A stretch of 64,000 bases of DNA from contig URPL01000002.1 of assembly GCA_900549725.1 (NCBI GenBank), forward strand, positions 62,001 to 126,000, written 5' to 3'. The translations under genes and the position numbers were made by a program. Source of the stretch: an uncultured Eubacteriales bacterium. Lineage in GTDB: Bacteria; Bacillota; Clostridia; Oscillospirales; CAG-272. Of the stretch, positions 1 through 7,087 are shown in pieces (the stretch's first letter is position 1; the number at the start of each line of letters is the position of its first letter). The notes beneath the pieces are model-generated. The model was not told where the DNA came from and did no database searches. It worked only from the letters and a program-made list of their open reading frames with translations.

Positions 1-2
1 TC

Positions 3-560
3 GGTGCGCTGCTTGTCCGCAAAGGAGCCCCGTTTGTTCCGCTTTTGCGCGGCGGCGCTCAGGAACGAGGGCGCAGAGCGGGGACGGAGAATGTGCCGGG
101 AATCCTCGGCATGTCAAAGGCGCTTTCCTGCGCGGCGGCGGAGCAGGAGCCGGAAAGCAAGCGGCTTGCGGGACTGGGAAAAAAGCTCTGCCGCGGAATC
201 GCCGAGATTCCGCATGTGAAGCTCAACGGCGGCGGCGAGCGGCTCCCGGGGATTGTTTCCGTTTGCTTTGAGGGAATTGAGGGGGAATCGCTTCTTTTGA
301 TGCTGGATAACGAGGGCATCTGCGCCTCCGCGGGTTCCGCCTGCGCCTCCGGCTCACTGGAGCCGAGCCATGTGCTCACGGCGATCGGTGTCCCTCCGCA
401 GCTTGCACTCGGCGCTTTGCGCCTTTCCCTCGGTGCCTTGACGACCGAAGCGGACATCGACCGTATTTTGCAGGTGCTGCCGCCGCTTGTGGCGCATCTG
501 CGGGAATTTTCTCCGCTTTGGGCTGAACTTTGCGCCGGAACAAAGCCGCACCTTGCCTGA
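3..560 (+). CDS. Cysteine desulfurase (NifS/IscS family), C-terminal part, cut by the window edge
   Basis: This is the 3' end of a PLP-dependent cysteine desulfurase, which removes sulfur from L-cysteine as an enzyme-bound persulfide for Fe-S clusters and thio-modified tRNA. The reading frame is open from the first bases, so the N-terminal half with the PLP lysine lies outside the window. Visible family signatures are GGAQERGRRAGTEN, which binds the PLP phosphate region, and the active-site loop SAGSACASGSLEPSHVL, whose cysteine carries the persulfide. The C-terminus is of ordinary length. A perfect parS site begins three bases after the stop codon. No thiI or iscU gene follows, because the next gene runs the other way. 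The family is certain; the subfamily (NifS-like tRNA thiolation versus Fe-S assembly) cannot be decided from this fragment. Confidence 0.93.
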   Translation, partial: GALLVRKGAPFVPLLRGGAQERGRRAGTENVPGILGMSKALSCAAAEQEPESKRLAGLGKKLCRGIAEIPHVKLNGGGERLPGIVSVCFEGIEGESLLLMLDNEGICASAGSACASGSLEPSHVLTAIGVPPQLALGALRLSLGALTTEADIDRILQVLPPLVAHLREFSPLWAELCAGTKPHLA

Positions 561-562
561 AT

Positions 563-578
563 TGTTTCACGTGAAACA
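563..578. other. parS centromere site (perfect 16-bp palindrome)
   Basis: The sequence TGTTTCACGTGAAACA is an exact match to the bacterial parS consensus bound by ParB/Spo0J. It lies three bases after the cysteine desulfurase stop codon, in the short gap before the convergent SLOG-family gene. A second identical site lies about 246 bp away at 809. Chance occurrence of two perfect 16-mers this close together is very unlikely. Confidence 0.93.
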
Positions 579-606
579 TACGCCTTGTGCGATTGATGAT
601 AAAAAT

Positions 607-650
607 GAGAAACAGCTCTGCGCCAAGCATGTGGCACAGAGCTGTTTCTC
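607..650 (-). terminator. Rho-independent terminator of the leftward SLOG gene
   Basis: Bases 607-620 (GAGAAACAGCTCTG) pair perfectly with 637-650, with extra pairing inside the loop. Read leftward, the stem is followed by ATTTTT. It sits just after the stop codon of the leftward gene at 653 and could also stop rightward transcription from the desulfurase. Confidence 0.8.
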
Positions 651-652
651 TG

Positions 653-1144
653 TTAAAAAGGTTCGCCCGGCAGACCGGCTGTCAGGATGATTTCTTTTCC
701 AAGGGCACGCGCATAGCGGACGGTATGCCCTGTTCCGCTGCGCGAACGGTTATAGAATGCTACACAGACTGCGCTGCGCTCCACCAAAGCATTGTCGCGT
801 CTGAGAAATGTTTCACGTGAAACAAAGTCGCTTTCACACAAAAATTCGACGGTATCGGCTGCGCACAAAACTGCATTGTAACGAGCCCGCCATTCGCGCG
901 TCCACCGTTTTTGCTGATTGCGGCAAGGCAGAAGCATGCAGAGGCGGAGCTCCGGCAGCTGCGCGCGCAGCGCAAGAACCGCCTCGGCAGCCATGAGATC
1001 AAACCCCATTGCGCCGCCGCTGTAAAAGAAGCGAAAGCCTCGCGCATAAAGCGAGCGGATCTGCTGCGGCAGCCAGGTATTGAGATACAGGCGGTTTGCC
1101 TCATGCATGACGCGGTGCCCGGTAAAGCAGACGGAATGCTCCAT
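653..1144 (-). CDS. YpsA-like SLOG-family protein (DUF1273 type)
   Basis: The 163-residue product starts MEHSVCFTGHR, the hallmark N-terminal FTGHR motif of the YpsA/DUF1273 branch of the SLOG (Rossmann-like, nucleotide or ligand binding) superfamily. A second signature, FFYSGGAMGFDLMAAE, matches the GG-x-GxD loop that forms the ligand pocket. Members are cytoplasmic; B. subtilis YpsA has been linked to cell division, but the biochemical role is not settled. The start is supported by an upstream GGGGGAAAGG. It is the last gene of a leftward run after the CDF transporter and ends at a strong hairpin. A perfect parS site is embedded in its coding sequence, where it encodes the segment VSRETF. 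Confidence 0.85.
   Translation of the reverse strand: MEHSVCFTGHRVMHEANRLYLNTWLPQQIRSLYARGFRFFYSGGAMGFDLMAAEAVLALRAQLPELRLCMLLPCRNQQKRWTREWRARYNAVLCAADTVEFLCESDFVSRETFLRRDNALVERSAVCVAFYNRSRSGTGHTVRYARALGKEIILTAGLPGEPF
809..824. other. Second perfect parS site, inside a coding sequence
   Basis: TGTTTCACGTGAAACA occurs again here, identical to the site at 563. It lies within the SLOG-family gene. Intragenic parS sites are known in Firmicutes chromosomes, where ParB is loaded near the replication origin and spreads. The pair gives a local parS cluster about 0.25 kb long. Confidence 0.93.
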
Positions 1145-1218
1145 GCCCTTTCCCCCTTCGTGTTGCCAAAGGCAAGCTGTTTTCGCTGCCCGCGATTTTG
1201 AGATGCGTGCTTTGCGGG

Positions 1219-2382
1219 TCAGTGGCGATCGAGTGTGAGAACAACGCGATAACGGGGATCAAGCGCCTGCAGCGCGTTTTTGATCTGCTGCAGCTTTTTC
1301 TCATATTCCGATTCTTTTTGCGAAAGCGGAACGACAATGTCGAAAATCAGGTTGATCTGCTGCTCTCCGTCCGTGATGCGGAAATCGTGAAAGGAATAGG
1401 CGGGATCCACCTCGGCAATCACCGCGGCAAGGCGTTCCCGCAGCGCATCCAGCCGCGGGTCGTCCGTAATGATCGGATCCATATGGATTACAAGCGTTGT
1501 GCCGAGCTCCGTTTTTGCCCGCTGCTCCAATGCGTCGATCACCTCGTGCGTGCGGCAAAGATCGCAATTTGCGTCGACCTCCGCGTGCACGGAGGCAATG
1601 TTGCGTCCGGGGCCGTAGTTGTGAATGATAAGATCGTGCGCGCCGAGTACGCCTTCCCCGCTGAGCACAAGCGCGCGCAAAGAGGAGGTGAGCGCTTCGT
1701 CCGGCGCCTCCCCGATGAGCAGATCAATGGTTTCTTTGGCAACGGAAATGCCACCGCGCAGAATCAGCAGGGAAACGCAAACACCGAGCAGCGCATCCAT
1801 CGGGAACGAGACAAACAGCCCGAGCACGGAACCGAGCAAAACGACGGTTGTGGCAATCGCGTCAAACAGGCTGTCCTGTGCGGCTGCACGCAGCAGGACG
1901 GAATCGATGCGTTTGCCGATGCGCCGATTATACCAAAACATAAAAAGCTTGCACAGCACGCTGAGCAGCAAAATGACAGCTGTCAGCACGGAAAATGTAA
2001 CCGGAGCGGGCGAAAAGAATTTTTCCACAGAGCTTTTGCCAAGCTCAAGCCCTACCAAAAGAATCATCACGGCAACGCAGAGAGCCGCAATATATTCAAG
2101 TCTGCCGTGCCCGTAGGGGTGTTTTTCGTCCGGCTGCTGCGCGCTGAGCTTTGCGCCGACAACGCCGACGGCGGAGGAGCCGAGATCGGAGAGGTTATTG
2201 AAGGCGTCCGAAAGCACGGCGACCGAGCCGCTGAGAAGCCCCGCGGCGAGCTTTATACCGAACAGGCAAAGGTTGAAGAAGATGCCGAGCAGACCGCAAA
2301 ACAGCTCATAGCGGGCGCGTGCACGCGGAGAAAGACCCCCTCCGTCGTCGCCCGCAAAGCGGCGAATCAAGGAAAGCAGCAT
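1219..2382 (-). CDS. Cation diffusion facilitator (CDF) family transporter
   Basis: This 387-residue membrane protein is a divalent-metal/proton antiporter of the CDF family, typically exporting Zn, Mn, Fe or Co. The N-terminal half holds about six membrane helices. The TM2 motif SDAFNNLSD and the following HPYGHGRLEY are the metal-site and cytoplasmic-loop signatures of the family. A C-terminal cytoplasmic domain of about 90 residues contains metal-ligand-rich stretches such as HAEVDANCDLCRTHE, which would dimerise and sense metal. An extra domain of about 100 residues after it makes the protein longer than the usual ~300. It starts 12 bp after the dnaI-like stop codon, so the two genes are probably cotranscribed. 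The substrate metal cannot be assigned with confidence. Confidence 0.9.
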   Translation of the reverse strand: MLLSLIRRFAGDDGGGLSPRARARYELFCGLLGIFFNLCLFGIKLAAGLLSGSVAVLSDAFNNLSDLGSSAVGVVGAKLSAQQPDEKHPYGHGRLEYIAALCVAVMILLVGLELGKSSVEKFFSPAPVTFSVLTAVILLLSVLCKLFMFWYNRRIGKRIDSVLLRAAAQDSLFDAIATTVVLLGSVLGLFVSFPMDALLGVCVSLLILRGGISVAKETIDLLIGEAPDEALTSSLRALVLSGEGVLGAHDLIIHNYGPGRNIASVHAEVDANCDLCRTHEVIDALEQRAKTELGTTLVIHMDPIITDDPRLDALRERLAAVIAEVDPAYSFHDFRITDGEQQINLIFDIVVPLSQKESEYEKKLQQIKNALQALDPRYRVVLTLDRH

Positions 2383-2394
2383 GGCGAGCCTCGC

Positions 2395-3378
2395 TTATGT
2401 GCGCCGCTGCAGCTTTTGCAGGCGGACGTCGCGCCCCTGGAACAAAAGCGCCCGAGAGGAGCCGAACAGGCGGGAAACGATGCGATCCTGATATTTTTTT
2501 TGCAGCTCGTCCGCACCGAGGTTTGTATTGATGATCCACGGCTTTTCGCGATTGATGCGCGCATTGAGCAGCTCGTACAGGCAGGAAACGGAATACTGTG
2601 TGATCGGTTCCGTCCCAAGGTCGTCCAAAATGAGCAAATCGCAGCAGGCGGGACGCATGTTCGGCGCGGCATCGTCTTCCCGGGAAAAGCGTGTTTCTTC
2701 AAAGGTGCGGAACAGCTCCGCCGCCGTGACATAATATACATCGTATCCTTTTTCCATCACCTGCCGTGCGATTGCGGTGGAAAGGTGCGTTTTTCCGAGA
2801 CCTGTCGGACCGGTCAGCAGCAGCCCCTGCGTGGTGGTTTCGTCAAAAGAGGAGGCATAGCTGCGGCAAATTTCAAGATTTTGTTCCATACGGGTGCGCT
2901 CTGCGCCCGTGTAAAAGGAAAGGTCAAAGCTTTCAAAGCTTTGTGTGCGGATCAGGGCACCGAGCCCGGAATGCTCAAAGCGTTCCATCGCAAGCATTTT
3001 TTTCAGGCAAATGCACATTTTCCCGTCCGTATAACCCGTGTCCTTGCACAGGGGGCAGGCATAGCGCGGCTGCAGATAATCCGAGGGAAAGCCCGCTGCG
3101 CGCAAAAGCTCTTCGCGGTCGGAGAGCAGTGCGTCGATGTTAGCTTTCTGTGCGTCGATGCGCGCGTCGAAAGCGGCTTTGTCCTCCCGGCTGTGCGCCG
3201 AAATCGCGCTTTTCATCAGCGCAAACCCAAGCTGCTTGGTTGCGGCGTCTACCTGTGCAATTTCCGGGCATGCCGCATAGACCTCGGCGCGGCGCAGCTG
3301 CGCTTCCAGCTCGGCGCGGGTGCGGGAGGCTGCAAGACGGTCCTTCGCTGCCCGCAGATATTGGGCATCCTGCTTCAT
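2395..3378 (-). CDS. dnaI: Helicase loader / DnaC-DnaI-type AAA+ ATPase
   Basis: The 327-residue protein has an N-terminal helical region, a zinc-binding segment CPLCKDTGYTDGKMCIC (residues ~127-143) as in B. subtilis DnaI, and a C-terminal AAA+ module. The module has Walker A GPTGLGKTHL, Walker B LLILDDLG and a sensor-like INTNLG. These proteins load the replicative helicase DnaB/DnaC onto DNA during initiation or restart. The immediately upstream gene encodes a DnaD-domain protein, the usual primosome partner. This makes a replication role likely, although DnaC-like ATPases are also common in mobile elements. The gap to dnaD is 72 bp. Confidence 0.85.
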   Translation of the reverse strand: MKQDAQYLRAAKDRLAASRTRAELEAQLRRAEVYAACPEIAQVDAATKQLGFALMKSAISAHSREDKAAFDARIDAQKANIDALLSDREELLRAAGFPSDYLQPRYACPLCKDTGYTDGKMCICLKKMLAMERFEHSGLGALIRTQSFESFDLSFYTGAERTRMEQNLEICRSYASSFDETTTQGLLLTGPTGLGKTHLSTAIARQVMEKGYDVYYVTAAELFRTFEETRFSREDDAAPNMRPACCDLLILDDLGTEPITQYSVSCLYELLNARINREKPWIINTNLGADELQKKYQDRIVSRLFGSSRALLFQGRDVRLQKLQRRT

Positions 3379-3450
3379 AGTTTTCTCCTTTTGTCTGTTA
3401 CGCGCACCGCGCGTTTGTCTTTTTGTGCGGGAAAAAGCGATTGCTTGCGG

Positions 3451-4512
3451 TCAATTTACTTTGTCCTGCTGCTGGGGTTGCGCTTCGTTTTGCGGCAGCT
3501 CGACGCCGTAAGAGCGTGCAAGTGCGGCATCCAAAAAGGCGGAGGATTCAAAGCTGTGTTTTTGCTGCGCAGAGGCACCGTTTTTATCCCGCGCGGCACG
3601 AAAGGCGGCTTCTTTTTCCTGTGCCTGCGCCGCCGTTGTAATGCCGTCTTCATGCGCGCGGCGCAGCACCTTTGCCATATAATTCAGCGTCGGGCGGGTT
3701 GTATGTGCTACGGTTTGCTCATAGGCAAACTGCAAAAGCTCGTCGGAAATATCCCAAGAGGTAAGCTCTTCCACGGTTTTTTTCTCTTTTGCGGTGAGCG
3801 CGCGCTCGCCGAGGCCGAGCAGGCGGCGCAGCTTCTGCTCCGTTTGCTCCGTGCGGTCCAAAAAGGCGAAGCGCTCCTGAAGCGCGCCGACGGTCGTGAT
3901 GCCGTCGTCATACAGCCCGGCGGCGGTCGCTTCTATGTAGCGCATATTTGCCTTGTTCTTTTTGGCAAGATATGCAAGCAATGACAAAATATAGTGCGCG
4001 TCGAATCCGAAATAGTCGTGCAGTGCCACCAAAGAAGCAACCTCGTGTTCGGAAAACACCTTGCCGACCACGGTTTGCGCCAGCTCGATCATGGGGCTTG
4101 CCTCTGCATCGGAGGTCAGGATGTGCGCAATTTCCTCATTGGAGTAGGCGGGAATGCGATTTTTGCGCGGGCGGCCCGGCAGCGGTTGCGCCGTTTTTTG
4201 CACGGGAGAGGGAGCCTGCGGAGAAACCGGGGAGAGCTGCGGAGCTTCTTTTTCGGGCTGCTGCAAAACGGCGGGAACTAAAAGCCCCTGCTCTGCCAAT
4301 GACCCGACGGCATCCTGCGCCGCCGCAAGCGAAACGCCTGCCGCAGCGGCGATCGCCTCATATTTTGTTTCGGTGTCAATGCGCAAATCCGCATTCGCGG
4401 CAAGGGCAAGCAAAACTTTTGCACAGTCCCCGCCAAGCGTCGGCAATGCGCGCAGGACAGCCTCGCGCGGCAGATTGATCACGCCGAAGCCGTACGAAAA
4501 AATAAAATGCAT
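3451..4512 (-). CDS. DnaD-domain primosome protein
   Basis: I place the start at the ATG beginning MHFIFSYGFGVINLPREAV, because AAGGTGG lies eight bases upstream; a longer frame extends to 4578 without such a site. The product is 353 residues. It has an N-terminal winged-helix-like region with a linker rich in Pro and Gln. The C-terminal half holds repeated DnaD/DnaB-type helical domains (segments around IAHILTSDAEASPMIELAQTV with the downstream IEATAAGLYDDGI, and later LLQFAYEQTV...LNYMAKVL, the YxxxxxWxxx-like signature region). These proteins remodel DNA at origins and stalled forks and recruit DnaI. It heads the leftward dnaD-dnaI-CDF-SLOG set. Confidence 0.85.
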   Translation of the reverse strand: MHFIFSYGFGVINLPREAVLRALPTLGGDCAKVLLALAANADLRIDTETKYEAIAAAAGVSLAAAQDAVGSLAEQGLLVPAVLQQPEKEAPQLSPVSPQAPSPVQKTAQPLPGRPRKNRIPAYSNEEIAHILTSDAEASPMIELAQTVVGKVFSEHEVASLVALHDYFGFDAHYILSLLAYLAKKNKANMRYIEATAAGLYDDGITTVGALQERFAFLDRTEQTEQKLRRLLGLGERALTAKEKKTVEELTSWDISDELLQFAYEQTVAHTTRPTLNYMAKVLRRAHEDGITTAAQAQEKEAAFRAARDKNGASAQQKHSFESSAFLDAALARSYGVELPQNEAQPQQQDKVN

Positions 4513-4675
4513 GTCATTCACCACCTTGCGGCACAGTCGCCGCGCATAGTCATAATTGTGACCATGCACGCCTTTCAATCCGTTTTTTCAAAAATCCGTT
4601 TTTTTGAAGCAGCAGGAAAGCTGCTCCAAAAAATTTGCAGCAAAGAATTCGGTTTTTGTGCCGAGCACATAAAAG

Positions 4676-4799
4676 CCCGGAACGCGGCCTCGGAAAAGAA
4701 CTGACCCGAATCCCCGTGCTCCCTAACCCAACCGGTAATTTATAACCCAAAGTCAGGGGCACGGAATTTGTTCTCCATGGCAGAACAAAGCGTTCCGAG
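4676..4799 (-). ncRNA. Candidate structured RNA (6S-like architecture) in the gap upstream of dnaD
   Basis: No gene is visible in this 380-bp gap, but the leftward strand folds compellingly by eye. A closing stem of 10 bp pairs CTCGGAACGC (4799-4790) with GCGTTCCGGG (4685-4676). An apical stem of 13 bp with one bulged A pairs bases 4764-4752 with 4727-4714. A local 7-bp hairpin (TTGTTCT/AGAACAA, about 4769-4789) sits in the intervening bubble. A long closing stem, a large internal bubble and an apical arm resemble the layout of 6S RNA, but I recognise no family-specific sequence. It could equally be a 5' leader of dnaD or, read the other way, a rightward RNA ending at a T-rich tract near 4800. 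Confidence 0.35.
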
Positions 4800-4820
4800 T
4801 TTTATGGTTTTGCCGCAGGC

Positions 4821-4848
4821 AAAATTGCCGCAAGCCGTGATGCGGCAA
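4821..4848 (-). terminator. Terminator after the glycyl-radical enzyme gene
   Basis: TTGCCGCA (4825-4832) pairs with TGCGGCAA (4841-4848). Read leftward, the hairpin is followed by four T residues. It lies about 50 bp past the stop codon of the leftward glycyl-radical enzyme. Confidence 0.6.
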
Positions 4849-4895
4849 AATAAAACTTGAGGGGGTTGGAACGTAACCTCAGCCGAGATCTGACC

Positions 4896-7064
4896 TTAGG
4901 ACAACCCTTGTTCGGAACGCTCAATAATCATCTGCTGCCATTCATCGCACAGCGTAACAAACCGCGCGGACCAGCCCGAGACGCGTACCGCAAGGCTTTG
5001 ATATTGCTCGGGATGCTTTTGTGCTTCGCGCAGAACGGCGGTGTCAACCACATCAACCTGCATAAAATAGCCGCCTAAGGCGCAAAAACCGCGCAAAAGC
5101 CCTTCAATGGCGCCGATGCCCTCTTCCCCGTTGACGCAGGTCGGGTCAAGGCGGAGATCAAGGGTGGTGCCGCCGAGCAGCTCGGTGTAGTCTGCCTTGC
5201 AGCAGGAGCGGATGATGGCGGTTGCGCCGTTGACATCCGTAGAGGGCGTGGGGGAGATGTTGCCGGCAAGAATATCGCCGCGGCGGAAGCCGTGGGCATG
5301 GGCAAAACGGGTGTCTTTCCAGTCCACCTGGCGCCCGAAGGTGCTGATGCCGGCGGTGCGGATCACACCGCAGCGCTTTTTCACCTTAGCCATTTCGGCG
5401 CAATAGTCATGTATGATGCGGCACACAAGCAGATCCGCCTCATCGCAGTCGTTTCCGTAATAGGAATATGCCCCGCGCACATATTGGCGCAGATCCTCAT
5501 GGCCCTCCCAGTTGTTTTTCAGGATTTCAACCAATTCGGAAAGGGTCAGCCGCTTTTCTTCAAAGACAAGCTTGCGCACGGCGAGCATGCTGTTGGCAAT
5601 ATCCGGAATGCCGCCGACATGCAGCGAGCAAACCACATAGTCCGGGCCGCCGCATTCATAGTCGCGGGCGTTTTCAATGCAGGAATCCTCAAACAGCGCG
5701 ATGAGCGCAACAATCGGCAGCTCATTTGAAATAAAGGAGTCCGCCGCGGACTGAAACCATTCGACAAGCCCCTGCATGCCACGGTGGTATGCGGCATAAA
5801 AGGCTTCGAAATCGGGATACTCGACAACGGCTCTGCCGTCCATGCAGAGAGCCTCATTCTGATAAACGGCATACAGATCGCGCGGGTAGTAGGCAAAACG
5901 CGTTCTGCCCGGAATCTGAACCTCCCAGCAGCCGTCGTTTGCAAAATGCGAGGCGGTTTTGGCATCGTAACCCGTAGCGGCAAGCGTTTTGAGCACAACC
6001 TCCTCGTTATATACGGCGACAACGCCGCTGCCGTGGCGAATGACGCGCGCCATGAGCTGATAAATGTCTTTTGGGGTCTTTCTGTTGAGGCGAACCGCAA
6101 TGGGAAAATCTGCGATGGGCAGCTCTTCCACCACCTCGAGCACCAGGCGAGTCATCGGGCCGCATTGGTCGATGCCGCCTTCATTGATGCCGCCGAGCAC
6201 GATGTTCTGATAATGCTGCCCGTCGCCCGTGCCGCGGAACTCGAGATTCACCCATTCGCAGCCTTTGATGAAGAAATGCGCCACCAGCTCGCGCGCCTCG
6301 TCAAGCGTGAGCGCGCCGCTGTCCAAATCCTTTTGCAAAAGATCGTTGAGCATCACATCGATGCGCCCGATTCCCGGCCAGGAGCCGCACAGGCGGATGA
6401 ACGAAAAGGTAAACCAAAGGGATTGCAGCCCCTGCCGGAACGATTGCGGCGGGGCAAACGGAACGGTTTGCAGCGTTTCGCGCAAAACGCGGTAATGCTC
6501 CGCTTCCTCCGCGGTTGCAGCGGCGGTCTGCTTTGCAAGCAAAGCCTCCATGTAGCGGGCGTGATAAACGCCGAGCGCATCCAGCATGGCGTCAAGCGCG
6601 CCGAGAAAATCCTTCTCTTTTTCCGTGCAGGGCTGCTTGCGGCGCGCGGCAATTCGGGCGCGGAAGGAATCGGTTCCCTCGCGCAGCACGCGGTCGAAAT
6701 TGGCGGTGAGATGGCTGTTGGACCAAAAGACCATCTCGTCTTCTTTGTTTTTGTCAACCCGATAGGGAATTTTATGGCTGATTGCGGTGCCGAGCGTCGC
6801 CGCCCCGCAGAGCAGCTCGCCGGGAACCAGGCGCAGGGGCGCGCGGCTTGCAATGCCGCCGTAGCAAAGAGCGGCACGCTCAGTTTGCGATTTTTCAAAA
6901 AAATCGGGAATATCGTCAAAGATCGGCGGGTTTTTCAGGGCTTCTCTGCCGTATTCGCCGCGCAGAGAGCGGTCCGCAAAGGCGCGGGTCGCGGCGCTGA
7001 GGCGAATGGGGCGCGGGGTTTTGCAGGGCGTCGGAAAAATTACGGGAGATACGGTGCTTTGCAT
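4896..7064 (-). CDS. Glycyl-radical enzyme (PFL/dehydratase superfamily), activase not adjacent
   Basis: The 722-residue product has the full PFL-like barrel and a C-terminal glycyl-radical domain. The radical glycine is in VRVSGWSARF (Gly about residue 697). The thiyl-radical cysteine is in NDGCWE (Cys 379) and is followed two residues later by Glu 381. The C-x-E arrangement is typical of the dehydratase/decarboxylase/lyase branch (glycerol, diol or choline lyase type). Pyruvate formate-lyase instead uses two adjacent cysteines. The enzyme works anaerobically in the cytoplasm and requires a radical-SAM activase, which is not encoded beside it; the only radical-SAM gene in the window is rlmN. 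It follows the PPIase-like gene by 23 bp on the same strand. Substrate unknown; the N-terminal active-site loop SHKIPYR may help a later assignment. Confidence 0.9.
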   Translation of the reverse strand: MQSTVSPVIFPTPCKTPRPIRLSAATRAFADRSLRGEYGREALKNPPIFDDIPDFFEKSQTERAALCYGGIASRAPLRLVPGELLCGAATLGTAISHKIPYRVDKNKEDEMVFWSNSHLTANFDRVLREGTDSFRARIAARRKQPCTEKEKDFLGALDAMLDALGVYHARYMEALLAKQTAAATAEEAEHYRVLRETLQTVPFAPPQSFRQGLQSLWFTFSFIRLCGSWPGIGRIDVMLNDLLQKDLDSGALTLDEARELVAHFFIKGCEWVNLEFRGTGDGQHYQNIVLGGINEGGIDQCGPMTRLVLEVVEELPIADFPIAVRLNRKTPKDIYQLMARVIRHGSGVVAVYNEEVVLKTLAATGYDAKTASHFANDGCWEVQIPGRTRFAYYPRDLYAVYQNEALCMDGRAVVEYPDFEAFYAAYHRGMQGLVEWFQSAADSFISNELPIVALIALFEDSCIENARDYECGGPDYVVCSLHVGGIPDIANSMLAVRKLVFEEKRLTLSELVEILKNNWEGHEDLRQYVRGAYSYYGNDCDEADLLVCRIIHDYCAEMAKVKKRCGVIRTAGISTFGRQVDWKDTRFAHAHGFRRGDILAGNISPTPSTDVNGATAIIRSCCKADYTELLGGTTLDLRLDPTCVNGEEGIGAIEGLLRGFCALGGYFMQVDVVDTAVLREAQKHPEQYQSLAVRVSGWSARFVTLCDEWQQMIIERSEQGLS

Positions 7065-7087
7065 AGAAAAATCCTTTCTGCCTTAGC

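Noticed and set aside
1198..3984. A 928-codon rightward open frame opposite the CDF transporter and DnaI genes.
   Set aside because: It is the antisense of three well-supported genes with clear family motifs, a by-product of GC-rich codon use; no RBS or domain.
4600..4650. The hairpin GAAGCAGC/GCTGCTCC flanked by T and A runs as a terminator.
   Set aside because: The T-run lies on the 5' side and A-run on the 3' side on both strands, so neither strand has a proper terminator tail.
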